Positions 34,355-43,358 of a DNA stretch of 64,000 nucleotides are shown here, one piece after another. Origin of the DNA: Proteobacteria bacterium HN_bin10 (GTDB lineage Bacteria; Pseudomonadota; Alphaproteobacteria; Caulobacterales; Aquidulcibacteraceae); NCBI GenBank assembly GCA_002083515.1, contig LWDN01000022.1:21054-85053 (forward strand), given 5' to 3'. Both the position numbers and the translations under genes were made by a program. The notes beneath the pieces are model-generated. The model was given only the letters and a program-made list of their open reading frames with translations, was not told the DNA's origin and did not search any database. Numbering within the stretch: the first letter of the stretch is position 1; every line of letters begins with the position of its first letter.

Positions 34355-35229
34355 ACGTCGCCGAACTCCCCAATCGCCGCAATGAGGCGTGGAAGTATTC
34401 CGACCTGCGCGCGGCGCTTGTCGACGCCGCCCCGCCGATGGCCGGCGATGGCACGGTGATCGAGCGGCTGGCGCACGGCGCCGGCGCCTTCGATCATCGC
34501 GTCATCGCCGCGGGCGAGCGCGATGTTTTCGTCGACTATCTCGACGGAGACGGCCTTCTTGCGCGGGGAGAACTGATCGAAGTCGGCGCCGGCGGCGTCT
34601 ATCATCGCATCGTGCTGCAGACCCCGGGCGAAATACCGCTTGCGTCTTCTCGGGTCCGACTCGCGGAGGGCGCGAGCTTTCGCCAATTCATTATCGGCGA
34701 GGGCGGCAAGCTCGCCCGAGTCGAGACCATCGTCGAAGCCGCAGGCGCGGGAACAGAGATTGAGTTGAACGGCATCTACCTAGCGGGCCCGGGCCGTCAC
34801 ATCGACTTGACGTCCACGATTGAGTTGCGCGCACCGGGCGGTAGGGCCAGGCAACTGATCAAGGGCGTCGCGCGCAAGGGCGGGCGCGGCGTGTTTCAAG
34901 GCAAGATCGTCGTCGAGCCCGGGGCCCAGAAGACGGACGCGCGCCAGCATCACCATGGGCTCTTGCTCGAAGAGGGCGCCGAGATTTTCGCCAAGCCCGA
35001 ACTGATGATCCATGCCGACGACGTGCAGTGCGCGCATGGCAACACGGCGGGTGGGCTGGATGAACGCGCGCTCTTCTACATGCGCTCGCGCGGCATCCCG
35101 GAAGCGGAAGCCCGGGCGCTGTTGATCGAGGCGTTCTTGCTGGATGTCGTGCCGGACTGGACGCCGCCGGATGTGAAGGATGAGGTCGTCGCGCGAGTCC
35201 GCGCCTGGCTGGCGGGTGGACGGCCATGA
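34351..35229 (+). CDS. sufD: Fe-S cluster assembly protein SufD
   Basis: A 292-residue protein, shorter than E. coli SufD (about 420), with the family N-terminus NRRNEAWKYSDLR and the conserved C-terminal end (QHHHGLLLEEGAEIFAKPELMIHADDVQCAHGNTAGGLDE; YMRSRGIPEAEARALLIEAF). The beta-helix core is somewhat reduced. It starts at GTG and is coupled to sufC and sufS by 4-base overlaps. It forms the SufBCD scaffold with SufB. Confidence 0.94.
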   Translation: MNVAELPNRRNEAWKYSDLRAALVDAAPPMAGDGTVIERLAHGAGAFDHRVIAAGERDVFVDYLDGDGLLARGELIEVGAGGVYHRIVLQTPGEIPLASSRVRLAEGASFRQFIIGEGGKLARVETIVEAAGAGTEIELNGIYLAGPGRHIDLTSTIELRAPGGRARQLIKGVARKGGRGVFQGKIVVEPGAQKTDARQHHHGLLLEEGAEIFAKPELMIHADDVQCAHGNTAGGLDERALFYMRSRGIPEAEARALLIEAFLLDVVPDWTPPDVKDEVVARVRAWLAGGRP

Positions 35230-36458
35230 ACGCGCCCCTCATCCGCCGGCCGTTCGATGTCGAGGCGCTACGCGCGCAGTTTCCGATCCTGGCGCGCGAA
35301 GCAAACGGGCGCGCGCTCGTTTATCTCGACAACGCCGCCAGCGCACAAAAACCGGATGCAGTGATCGAGGCGATGGCGGCGCAAATGCGCGGCGCTTACG
35401 CCAACGTGCATCGCGGGCTCCACACTCTAGCGAACGAAACCACTGAAGCCTTCGAGGCGGCGCGCTCCAAAGTGGCGCGCTTCATCAATGCGCCGACGCC
35501 GGAGAGCATCGTTTTCACCAAGGGCGGCACGCAGGCGATCAACATTGTGGCCGCTGGGCTCGACATCAAGCCGGGCGATGAAATCGTGCTCTCGGTGATG
35601 GAGCATCATTCCAACATCGTGCCTTGGCATTTCCTGCGCGAGCGCAAGGGCGCTGTCCTCAGATGGCTCGACATCGACGATGATGGCGGCATCGACCTAG
35701 GCGCGCTCGATGCGCTGATCGGACCGAGGACGAAGCTCGTCGCCATCACGCACATGTCTAATGTGCTTGGAACCAAGACGCCGGCGGCGGAGATTGCGCG
35801 CGTGGCGCACGCCAAGGGCGCGAAGGTGTTGTTCGACGGCTGTCAGGCGGCGGTGCATGACCGTGTCGACGTGCAAGCCATCGATGCCGACTTCTACGTC
35901 TTCACCGGCCACAAACTCTACGGACCCACCGGCATCGGCGTGCTCTACGGCAAACGCGATGTGCTCGCAGCGATGGCGCCGTTCGAAGGCGGCGGCGAGA
36001 TGATCGATGTGGTGGAGCGCGAGCGCGTCACCTACAACGAGCCGCCGCATCGGTTCGAGGCGGGAACGCCGCCGATTATCGAGGCGATCGGGCTCGGCGC
36101 CGCGATCGACTGGCTGACCAGCCAGGACCGCGCCGCCATTGCGACGCATGAGGCCGCGCTGCGCGATCGCGCCATGGCGGCGCTGCGCGAGCTGAACTGG
36201 GTCAAACTCCACGGCGCGGCGCCGGAGAAGGGCGCGATCGTGGCCTTCTCGGTCGTAGGCGCTCATCCGCACGACGTCGCTCAGATCCTGGACCGGCAGG
36301 GGGTCGCCATCCGGGCCGGTCATCATTGTGCACAGCCTTTGATGGAACGTTTGGGCGTCACCGCCACTGCGCGGGCGAGCTTTGCGTGCTATAATCGGTT
36401 GGCTGAGGTCGACGCGCTGATCGAGGCGCTGCACAAGGCGCGGAAGTTGCTGAGCTAA
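35226..36458 (+). CDS. sufS: group II cysteine desulfurase SufS
   Basis: The 410-residue protein has YLDNAASAQKP, ANVHRGLHTLANETT, the PLP lysine in FTGHKLYGPTG and the catalytic cysteine in AGHHCAQPLMERL, typical of SufS/CsdA. It needs a sulfur acceptor; no sufE or sufU is visible in the operon. It overlaps sufD at the start (ATGA) and is 2 bases from the SufT-like gene. Confidence 0.97.
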   Translation: MNAPLIRRPFDVEALRAQFPILAREANGRALVYLDNAASAQKPDAVIEAMAAQMRGAYANVHRGLHTLANETTEAFEAARSKVARFINAPTPESIVFTKGGTQAINIVAAGLDIKPGDEIVLSVMEHHSNIVPWHFLRERKGAVLRWLDIDDDGGIDLGALDALIGPRTKLVAITHMSNVLGTKTPAAEIARVAHAKGAKVLFDGCQAAVHDRVDVQAIDADFYVFTGHKLYGPTGIGVLYGKRDVLAAMAPFEGGGEMIDVVERERVTYNEPPHRFEAGTPPIIEAIGLGAAIDWLTSQDRAAIATHEAALRDRAMAALRELNWVKLHGAAPEKGAIVAFSVVGAHPHDVAQILDRQGVAIRAGHHCAQPLMERLGVTATARASFACYNRLAEVDALIEALHKARKLLS

Positions 36459-36460
36459 GG

Positions 36461-36814
36461 ATGATGGACGGCTCTCTTTCACCTCCCAGCGCTCTGCCGC
36501 AGGCCGAGCTGGACCGCATCACCGACGATTTGGTGACGCAGTTCAAGACCGTGTTCGATCCAGAAATACCCGTTGATGTTTATGAACTCGGCCTCATCTA
36601 TAAGGTCGACATCAACGACGAAGGTTTTGTTGATATCGAGATGACACTGACGGCGCCTGGATGTCCCGTGGCCGGCGAAATGCCCGGCTGGGTCGAGGCT
36701 GCGGCGCGGAAGGTCGAGGGTGTAACCGGCGCCAAGGTGAACTTGGTGTTCGATCCGCCCTGGACGCCGGCGCGGATGAGCGATGAAGCCAAGCTTGAAC
36801 TGAATATGTTGTGA
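36461..36814 (+). CDS. SufT-like MIP18/DUF59 Fe-S assembly protein
   Basis: A 117-residue protein of the DUF59 type: VFDPEIPVDVYELGLIYKVDI and LTAPGCPVAGEMPGWV with the conserved Cys. It acts in maturation of target Fe-S proteins in bacteria (SufT) and eukaryotes (MIP18). Two adjacent ATG codons (36461 and 36464) are possible starts. Position between sufS and sufA agrees with the common alphaproteobacterial suf order. Confidence 0.93.
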   Translation: MMDGSLSPPSALPQAELDRITDDLVTQFKTVFDPEIPVDVYELGLIYKVDINDEGFVDIEMTLTAPGCPVAGEMPGWVEAAARKVEGVTGAKVNLVFDPPWTPARMSDEAKLELNML

Positions 36815-37011
36815 TGGGTCGTGTCGTCTCAGCGCTGCTGATCACCGGTCTTTCCGCGGCAACGACATTGGTCGTCGCACCTTTTGTCGTAGTGCCCTGG
36901 GAAGTGATCTTCCTGATCTCTATGTTCACATGGCCACCAATCCTACTGACGGCAATCGCAATTCGGGCGGCCTACGCCCCAAAGGACCAATCGAGAGAGC
37001 ATCATGGCTAG
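36814..37011 (+). CDS. small two-helix membrane protein between SufT-like and SufA genes
   Basis: A 65-residue protein from ATG 36814, which overlaps the upstream TGA by one base. Two hydrophobic helices (about 3-25 and 29-52, with WEVIFLISMFTWPPILLTAIAI) leave a short polar tail. The end overlaps sufA by 8 bases. It has no recognisable motif. It is the second small membrane protein in this suf operon. Confidence 0.6.
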   Translation: MGRVVSALLITGLSAATTLVVAPFVVVPWEVIFLISMFTWPPILLTAIAIRAAYAPKDQSREHHG

Positions 37012-37366
37012 ACGGCCCCAACCAAAGATCGTCACTCTCTCCGAGGCTGCCGCGGAGCGCGTGAAGGAGATCATGGCCGCGTCAGCGAAACCGTATTTGC
37101 GCGTCGGCGTAAAGAATGGCGGTTGCGCAGGCATGGAGTACACGCTGGCGTACGCCGATGCGGCCGAGAAGTTCGACGAACTGGTCGAGGATAAAGGTGT
37201 GCAGATTCTCGTGGCGGCCGACGCGGTTCTGTTCCTACTCGGCTCCGAGATCGACTACGAGACTGGCAGGCTCTCGGCCAAGTTCGTGTTCCGCAATCCC
37301 AACCAGACCGATGCTTGCGGCTGCGGTGAGAGCGTCACCATCGTGCCGGCCAAGGCCGAAGCATAG
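37004..37366 (+). CDS. sufA: A-type Fe-S carrier protein SufA
   Basis: The 120-residue A-type carrier has the three cluster cysteines in NGGCAGMEY and ACGCGES and the usual VGVKNGGCAG and FVFRNPN stretches. It receives clusters from SufBCD and passes them to apoproteins. An Arg/Pro-rich leader of about 8 residues precedes the domain. The alternatives ErpA and IscA differ little; operon position decides sufA. Confidence 0.94.
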   Translation: MARRPQPKIVTLSEAAAERVKEIMAASAKPYLRVGVKNGGCAGMEYTLAYADAAEKFDELVEDKGVQILVAADAVLFLLGSEIDYETGRLSAKFVFRNPNQTDACGCGESVTIVPAKAEA

Positions 37367-37369
37367 GCC

Positions 37370-37747
37370 ATGGCCAGCGACAGCTTCCACGATTTCGTCA
37401 AGGAGCTGTTCGCGAGCCTAGGTCCCGTGCAGATCAAGCGCATGTTCGGCGGCGCCGGCGGCTACGCAGACGGCGTGATGTTCTTGTTGTTGGCCGACGA
37501 TGCGATCTATTTGAAAGCTGACGACGCACTGAAAGCAGAATTGCGCGAAGTGGGTTGCGGCCCGTTCGTCTGGGAGCCGCAGAGCGGACCGCGCGCCGGC
37601 GAAAAAGTCGATCTTGGCTACTGGCGGTTGCCCGACAGTGCGATGGACGATCCCGACGAGGCCGCCATATGGGGCCGCAAGGCGCTCGCGGTGGCGAAGG
37701 CGGCAAAGAAGCCGAAGAAAAGCGTCAAGGCTAAGGTTAGGAAGTAG
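37370..37747 (+). CDS. TfoX/Sxy N-terminal domain protein
   Basis: A 125-residue protein with the TfoX-N pattern: LFASLGPVQIKRMFGGAGGYADGVMFLLLADDAIYLKAD, then GPFVWEPQSG and WRLPDSAMDD. The C-terminal tail is Lys-rich (AAKKPKKSVKAKVRK). TfoX proteins are linked to competence in gammaproteobacteria; here the role is unknown. It lies 3 bases after sufA. The comF gene at 15020 is the only other competence-related gene in the window. Confidence 0.88.
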   Translation: MASDSFHDFVKELFASLGPVQIKRMFGGAGGYADGVMFLLLADDAIYLKADDALKAELREVGCGPFVWEPQSGPRAGEKVDLGYWRLPDSAMDDPDEAAIWGRKALAVAKAAKKPKKSVKAKVRK

Positions 37748-38126
37748 AGTGGCTTGCTCTATCCTTGCGTGCGCCCCGGCGGATCATGCCGCTTGCGACA
37801 CCGACAAGAGCAAGCGGCCAAATGAGGAACAATGTTGCGATGAGTCCGAGGAAGTACGTCGAGGCGAGAAGACCGCCGCCGGAATCCTCCATGCTGGCGT
37901 AAATGAGTTGAGGTGCGGACACCCACCAAGGTTCAGACTCAAGCGGATGCGTAGTGCTCCAATAACAGTCGCCTTCGGAGCCCCCGAATGCCCAACCCCA
38001 CATCGGCCAAGGCTTAAGTGCCAGGCTGTAGCTCGGCTCGCACCCCGAGTAGACGATCGCCGTCATCGCATAGAACCCGCCGAGTGCGAAGGCGACCCAA
38101 GCGAGGCGTATCGTCCAGCGCGACAC
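37737..38126 (-). CDS. hypothetical membrane protein, 129 aa
   Basis: Two membrane helices (about 8-25, LAWVAFALGGFYAMTAIVYSG, and 90-112, STYFLGLIATLFLIWPLAL) bracket a Trp-rich periplasmic loop with two cysteines (SGCEPSY, GDCYWS) that probably pair. The C-terminus is basic. It is convergent with the TfoX-like gene, overlapping by 11 bases, and 1 base from the end of the enoyl-CoA hydratase gene. No family recognised. Confidence 0.65.
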   Translation of the reverse strand: MSRWTIRLAWVAFALGGFYAMTAIVYSGCEPSYSLALKPWPMWGWAFGGSEGDCYWSTTHPLESEPWWVSAPQLIYASMEDSGGGLLASTYFLGLIATLFLIWPLALVGVASGMIRRGARKDRASHSTS

Positions 38127-38127
38127 C

Positions 38128-38907
38128 TTAGGCGCCCTTGAAGTTCGCCGGACGCTTTTCGAAGAACGCCTGCACGCCCTCGCGGAAGTCCTCGGTGCGC
38201 CCCGCTTGGCGCTGCGCTTGGCGTTCGGCCTGCAATTGCTCTTCCCAGCTATTGTCGAGCGAGGCCCAAGCGAGCCTGCGGATCATGCCCAGCGATGCCG
38301 GCCCGTTGGCCAGTTCGAACGCGAGCGCCTTCGCCGTCGGCAACAGTTCGGCGTCGGACACGCAGCGATTGACCAAACCCCATTCGAAGGCTTGCCTGGC
38401 CGGGATGCGTTCGCCGAGCAGCATCATTTCCATGGCGCGCACGCGCCCGATCATCCGCGGCAAATGGTAGGTGGCGCTGCCGTCGGGCACGAGTCCGATG
38501 CGCCGGAAGGCCTGCAGGAAATAGGCCCTCTCGCCGGCGACGATGAGGTCGCCCAGCAAAGCAAACGAACAGCCGATGCCGGCGGCGGCGCCGTTCACCG
38601 CGGTGACATACGGGATCGGCAGATCGCGCAGCATGGTCACGAACGGATTGAAGGTCTTTTCCAGGCGCCCGCCGAGATCGGGTTGGCCTTCGGCATCGAT
38701 CGGCGGCGCCCCGCTCGCCAGATTGGCGCCAGACGAGAACGCCCGGCCTTCGCCGGTCAGCACGATGGCGCGCGCTTCCTCGGTTGCGCGCTGGAAGAAC
38801 ACCGTGAGTTCGCCGGTCATCTCGACCGAGATGGCGTTGAGCGTGGCCGGGTCCGACAGCGTGATCAATGCGACGCCGTCCTGAAGCTCGTACTTGGCCT
38901 TGGCCAT
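38128..38907 (-). CDS. enoyl-CoA hydratase/isomerase
   Basis: A 259-residue crotonase-fold protein from ATG 38907, preceded by a GGGAGA ribosome site. It shows the oxyanion-hole segments GRAFSSGANLASG and NGAAAGIGCSFALLGDLIVAGE, followed by FRRIGLVPDGSATYHLPRMIG. The second catalytic Glu of classical hydratases is replaced by Asp (LVPDGSAT), as in enzymes of the PaaG type, so an isomerase is possible. A neighbouring pathway is not visible. Confidence 0.88.
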   Translation of the reverse strand: MAKAKYELQDGVALITLSDPATLNAISVEMTGELTVFFQRATEEARAIVLTGEGRAFSSGANLASGAPPIDAEGQPDLGGRLEKTFNPFVTMLRDLPIPYVTAVNGAAAGIGCSFALLGDLIVAGERAYFLQAFRRIGLVPDGSATYHLPRMIGRVRAMEMMLLGERIPARQAFEWGLVNRCVSDAELLPTAKALAFELANGPASLGMIRRLAWASLDNSWEEQLQAERQAQRQAGRTEDFREGVQAFFEKRPANFKGA

Positions 38908-38992
38908 TGTTGTTCTCCCACGCCCAAGCGGACGTGTGGAGCTTAGCAGCACTTGGCTTTCGTTGACTACGTTGCCGTCCCGGCGCCTGCGC

Positions 38993-40048
38993 CTACGCCA
39001 CGTAAAGCACGGGCGTGGCGTCGGTGGTTACCTGATTGCGGCCGTTGCGCTTGGAGGCATAAAGGCAAGCATCGGCGCGCTCGATCAGGCCGGCAGGGGT
39101 GTCGCTGCTTTGCAGCTTGGCGATGCCGATCGACACTGTCACCTGACCCAAGTCCTCGTTGGTTGAGCGACGGCGCAGGCGTTTGGCCTGGATCGCCTCG
39201 CGCAAGGTTTCGGCCGTCTGCAGCGCAACGCGGGCGCTGAGGCGGGGCATGATGATGGCGAACTCCTCGCCGCCATAGCGCGCCACCAAGAAATCCGGCC
39301 GCGCGTGCGCCTGCATGGCGCTAGCCAGAAAGCGCAAAATCTGGTCGCCCGTGTGGTGGCCCCAGGTATCGTTGAAGCGCTTGAAATGATCGATGTCGCA
39401 CAAGAGCAGCGTAAGCTCGCTCCGTTGCGCCCGCGCCTCGTCGATGCGCATGCGCAATGTCTCGTCGAACATGCGCCGGTTGGCGAGGCCGGTGAGGCTG
39501 TCGGTCAGCGACTCCACGCGCAGCGATTCAAGACTGTGGCGTAGCGTGTCGATCTCTTTGGTGGAGCTGCGCAGTTGCTCATTCAGCCGCTGATTGTGGT
39601 TGGCCATGTCGAGCGTCGCCGCTGCGAGGCTCGAAACAATCTGGCGAATCTGATCGGGACCGAGGCCGCGATTAAGGTCGGTCGCCGCAGATTCGAGGGT
39701 GCGGCCATAATCGCCGCTCTTCTCTTCAGCCTCCCTCAGGAAGGAGACGACGCTGGTCAGATCGCGGGCGATCTTCTCGCCGGCCAAAACGATCTGAGCG
39801 GACGCGCCGAGCCCGGTGAAGAATTGCTCGTGGATCTGGGCGTTGTCGGCGGTCGAGAAAGCCTGGCCGCTGGCGATGCGGGCGTCGAGCGCCTCGCGCA
39901 GCGCCTGGTTGCGGCCGAGACGATAGGCCAGCCAGACTTCGTAATTGGCGCTGGTGGGCGGCACCCCGTGCTGGCGCATCAACTCGAGCGTTTCCTGGGC
40001 GACGTTCGCTCCGCCGGGTCCCTGCAGGAGAATGTCTTGATCGGTCAA
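38993..40048 (-). CDS. GGDEF-domain diguanylate cyclase
   Basis: A 351-residue cytosolic protein. An N-terminal helical region (about 1-165) includes a coiled coil (NHNQRLNEQLRSSTKEIDTLRHSLESLRVES), followed by a GGDEF domain with LTGLANRRMFDE, LLLCDIDHFKRFND and active-site GGEEF (RYGGEEFAI). The allosteric I-site is RPDF rather than RxxD, so product inhibition may be weak. It makes cyclic di-GMP. The start is TTG 40048, as no ATG fits. Confidence 0.9.
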   Translation of the reverse strand: MTDQDILLQGPGGANVAQETLELMRQHGVPPTSANYEVWLAYRLGRNQALREALDARIASGQAFSTADNAQIHEQFFTGLGASAQIVLAGEKIARDLTSVVSFLREAEEKSGDYGRTLESAATDLNRGLGPDQIRQIVSSLAAATLDMANHNQRLNEQLRSSTKEIDTLRHSLESLRVESLTDSLTGLANRRMFDETLRMRIDEARAQRSELTLLLCDIDHFKRFNDTWGHHTGDQILRFLASAMQAHARPDFLVARYGGEEFAIIMPRLSARVALQTAETLREAIQAKRLRRRSTNEDLGQVTVSIGIAKLQSSDTPAGLIERADACLYASKRNGRNQVTTDATPVLYVA

Positions 40049-40200
40049 AGGCGCCCCGGGGGAATCTGCACGCGGCCCGACGCTAGCGGCGAGGAGATGG
40101 ACGAGTGGTAAATGCGGGGCCGCGGGCGTTAAAAATCGGAGTTGCCCTGACGCCTAGGGCAAGCGCTATGTAGAGACGAAACGATCCTTGGGAGCGCGCA

Positions 40201-41652
40201 ATGAACCGGCCTGTCCTGCCTTCGGCGGAAGAAACCAAAGCCCGCATGGTTGCGGTGCTGGAACTACAAAGGCGCCTCCAGACCAGCAAAGGCGCCCCGG
40301 ACGCGCGCCTGCGCAAGGATCGGCTGACGCGCGCGATCAATCTGGTGCTCGATCATCGGGATGAATTCCTCGATGCGCTCAGCGCCGATTTCGGCGCCCG
40401 CTCGCGCGAGATGTCGACGTTCACCGACATCGCCGGCGCGATCGGGCCGTTGAAGCAGGCGCGCGCTAATCTCGAAAAGTGGATGGCGCCGCAGAAGCGC
40501 AAGGTGACGCCGCCGGCGCTCGGCCTGTTCGGCGCCCGCGCCGAAGTGCGCTATCAGCCGAAGGGCGTCGTCGGCGTGATCGCGCCCTGGAACTTCCCGG
40601 TGTCGCTGGCGTTCGACGCTATCGCCGCCGCTTTCGCCGCCGGCAACCGGGTCATGCTGAAGCCGTCGGAGTACACGCCGGCGACTTCGGCGCTCTTGGC
40701 GCAGACCATCGACCTTTATTTCGACGAAGACGAACTGGCGGTGGTGCTCGGCGGCCCCGATGTCGGCGCCGCCTTCGCTTCGCTACCGTTCGATCATCTG
40801 ATCTTCACGGGCGCCACCAATGTCGGGCGCCATGTCATGCGGGCGGCGGCGGACAATCTGACGCCGGTGACGCTCGAGCTCGGCGGCAAGTCGCCGGTGG
40901 TCATTGGCCGCAGCGCCGATCTGACCAAGACGGCGGCGCGGGTGATGATGGGCAAGACCATGAACGCCGGGCAAATCTGCTTGGCGCCCGATTACGTGCT
41001 GGCGCCGGCGGAAAGCGTCGACGGCTTCGTCCGCGAGGCCAAGGCGTCGGTGGCGAAAATGTTCCCCACCATCCGCGACAATGGCGATTACACCGCCATG
41101 ATCACGCAGCGGCACTACGATCGCATCACCGGGCTGATCGCCGACGCCAAGGCTAAAGGCGGCGAGGTCATCACCATCAATCCGGCCAACGAGGATTTCA
41201 GCCAACAGGAGCATCGCAAAATTCCGCCGACGCTGATCCTCAACGCCACCGACGAAATGCAGGTGATGCAGGAAGAGATTTTCGGGCCGGTGCTGCCGAT
41301 CCGCACCTATGGCGCCATCGGCGAGACCATCGCCGAAATCAATGCGCGGCCGCGGCCTTTGGCGCTCTATTATTTTGGCGAAGACAACGCCGAGAGCGAG
41401 GCGCTGCTGGAGCGCACCCATTCGGGCGGCGTCACCATCAACGATGTGATCTTCCATTTCGCCATGGACGATCTGCCGTTCGGCGGCATCGGCCCCTCCG
41501 GCATGGGCGCCTATCACGGCCATCGCGGCTTCCTCGAATTCAGCCACGAGAAGGCGATCTATCGCCAGATCTCGAGCGAGCTGCTGGCGATGCTGCGTCC
41601 GCCCTATGGCGATGCGTTCCGCAAGCAGATGGCGGCGCGCCTGAAGCCCTAA
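40201..41652 (+). CDS. aldehyde dehydrogenase (coniferyl-aldehyde type)
   Basis: The 483-residue ALDH has PWNFPVSLAFDAIAAAFAAGN, KPSEYTP, the catalytic Glu in LELGGKSPVV and catalytic Cys in NAGQICLAPDYV. The N-terminal DFGARSREMSTFTDI and C-terminal HSGGVTINDVIFHFAMDDLPFGGIGPSGMG match coniferyl aldehyde dehydrogenases, which convert lignin-derived coniferyl aldehyde to ferulate. The exact substrate is inferred. There is no membrane anchor. Confidence 0.93.
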   Translation: MNRPVLPSAEETKARMVAVLELQRRLQTSKGAPDARLRKDRLTRAINLVLDHRDEFLDALSADFGARSREMSTFTDIAGAIGPLKQARANLEKWMAPQKRKVTPPALGLFGARAEVRYQPKGVVGVIAPWNFPVSLAFDAIAAAFAAGNRVMLKPSEYTPATSALLAQTIDLYFDEDELAVVLGGPDVGAAFASLPFDHLIFTGATNVGRHVMRAAADNLTPVTLELGGKSPVVIGRSADLTKTAARVMMGKTMNAGQICLAPDYVLAPAESVDGFVREAKASVAKMFPTIRDNGDYTAMITQRHYDRITGLIADAKAKGGEVITINPANEDFSQQEHRKIPPTLILNATDEMQVMQEEIFGPVLPIRTYGAIGETIAEINARPRPLALYYFGEDNAESEALLERTHSGGVTINDVIFHFAMDDLPFGGIGPSGMGAYHGHRGFLEFSHEKAIYRQISSELLAMLRPPYGDAFRKQMAARLKP

Positions 41653-41727
41653 AGCGCGCGCCCGCGCCGACCCTTTGATCCGTCTCAAGGAAACGCCTAA
41701 GCTCACCGCGTTTTCCGGAGGCTTGTC

Positions 41728-43170
41728 ATGGCATCGTCGAAATTGTCTCTCGCGCTCGCTTCGGCCATTGCGCTCGGCGCCTGCGCCACCATCGACTCCA
41801 CGCCCGACGCGCCCTCGGTGACTCAGAACGACCGCGCCGTCGCCGCGCGCCAGCATCCGCAAATCCTGCAGCAATTCGGCGGCGCCGTCGAAGGCCCGCT
41901 CGCTATCTATGTGGCCGGCGTCGGCGAGCGCGTGGCGACGGCGGCCGGCGTGCCGGGCCAGTGCACGTTTTCGGTGGTCAACACCGATGTCGTCAATGCC
42001 TTCGCCGTGCCGGGCTGCTACATCTACATCACCCGCGGCCTGCTCGCGATCATGAACTCGGAAGACGAATTGGCTTCCGTGCTCGGCCACGAGGTAGGCC
42101 ATGTCGTCGCCGATCACGCCGCGCGGCGGCAGAACACGGCCACGCTTGCGGGCCTGGGCGCCATTCTCGCCGGCGTCGCCACGGGCTCCGGCGAGATCGC
42201 GCAAGCGGCGGGACAGGTGGGCCAGCTCTACGCGCTCAATTATTCGCGCGATCAGGAATTCGAGTCCGACGATCTCGGCGTGCGCTATCTCGGCGCCACC
42301 GGCTACAATCCCTACGCCGCCGCCGACATGCTGCGCGCGCTCGGCATCAATGACGAGTTGACGACGCGCATCTCGAACCGGCAGGCGAGCGCAATTCCAG
42401 CCTGGGCGCGCACGCATCCGTTATCGGCCGATCGCGTTGCGCGCGCCAATGCCAACGCGCAGGCCGCCGGCGCCACGCGCGACAATCCGCCGGAGAACAC
42501 GCGCGCCTATCTCGAAGCGGTGCGCGGCATGATGTATGGCGACGATCCCGAGCAGGGCTTCGTCAACGGCCGCAGCTTCGCCCATCCCGGCATGCGCATC
42601 GCCTTAGAGGCGCCGGAGGGCGCCACGCTCACCAACACGCCGGCTGCGGTGATCGTGCGCGGGCAGAATTTGCAGGCGCAATTCTCCGGCGGGGCGCTCT
42701 CGGGCACGCTTGAGGCCTACACCGCCAATGTCATGCGCCAGGTTCTGGGTCAGGCGCCGTCGCAGGTGGGGCAGGCGCAGCGCAGCACGACCAATGGGTT
42801 GGAGACGGTGACGCTGCCGGCGCGCGCGCAGAACAGTCAGGGGCAGGTTCTGGAAGTGGCGGTGACGGCCTATCGCGTGGGCGATCGGGCCTACCATTTC
42901 GTGGCGCTTGCGCCGCAGGGCGGCATGGGCGCCGCCGCCCCGATGACGCGCTCGTTCCGGCAGATTTCGGCGCAAGAGGCGGCGGCGCTGCGCCCGCGCC
43001 AGATTTCGCTGGTGACGGTCGGCGCGCGCGACACCGCGCAATCGCTCGCCAACCGCATGGCCTACGACACCTACCAGCTCGAGCGCTTTCTGGCGCTGAA
43101 TGGCCTGAGTTCCGCCGGCGAGCTCCGCGCCGGCCAAACGGTGAAGCTCGTCACCTACGTGCCGCGCTGA
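41728..43170 (+). CDS. M48-family metalloprotease lipoprotein
   Basis: A 480-residue lipoprotein (lipobox LGAC near residues 16-19). The peptidase domain has the zinc motif HEVGHVVADH and a downstream Glu in DQEFESDDLGVRY, as in BepA/LoiP-like M48 enzymes of the periplasm that control outer-membrane assembly. The C-terminal 60 residues (LVTVGARDTAQSLANRMAYDTYQLERFLALNGL) look like a LysM-type peptidoglycan-binding repeat. Downstream DNA is repeat-rich. Confidence 0.92.
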   Translation: MASSKLSLALASAIALGACATIDSTPDAPSVTQNDRAVAARQHPQILQQFGGAVEGPLAIYVAGVGERVATAAGVPGQCTFSVVNTDVVNAFAVPGCYIYITRGLLAIMNSEDELASVLGHEVGHVVADHAARRQNTATLAGLGAILAGVATGSGEIAQAAGQVGQLYALNYSRDQEFESDDLGVRYLGATGYNPYAAADMLRALGINDELTTRISNRQASAIPAWARTHPLSADRVARANANAQAAGATRDNPPENTRAYLEAVRGMMYGDDPEQGFVNGRSFAHPGMRIALEAPEGATLTNTPAAVIVRGQNLQAQFSGGALSGTLEAYTANVMRQVLGQAPSQVGQAQRSTTNGLETVTLPARAQNSQGQVLEVAVTAYRVGDRAYHFVALAPQGGMGAAAPMTRSFRQISAQEAAALRPRQISLVTVGARDTAQSLANRMAYDTYQLERFLALNGLSSAGELRAGQTVKLVTYVPR

Positions 43171-43349
43171 TGCAGGCGCGCCGGCGCCCGCGGCGAAGCG
43201 TCGCTTCGCGCGGAGTGTAGCTCTGAGGACCGCCGGCTTCCAGCCGGCATTGAGCGAGATCGTTTGGACGCGTGTGCTTGTCGGCAGCTGCCGAGCTGGA
43301 GCGCTGACCCATCCAGATTGGAGCGCGCGGCCTCTGGCCGCGCTGTGCG
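43171..43349. repeat. palindrome-rich spacer with REP-like motifs
   Basis: This non-coding stretch contains CGAAGCGTCGCTTCG-type hairpins, GGACCGCCGGC-TTCCA-GCCGGC (about 43220-43245) and GAGCGCGCGGCC-TCT-GGCCGCGC (about 43322-43344). The last two resemble the REP pieces at 17311-17450. No coding potential is seen. The IS256 element inserted directly at its right edge. Confidence 0.6.
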
Positions 43350-43358
43350 TCGGAGGCG

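Noticed and set aside
40783..42417. A 544-codon open frame antisense to the aldehyde dehydrogenase and M48 genes
   Set aside because: Antisense shadow of two conserved genes.
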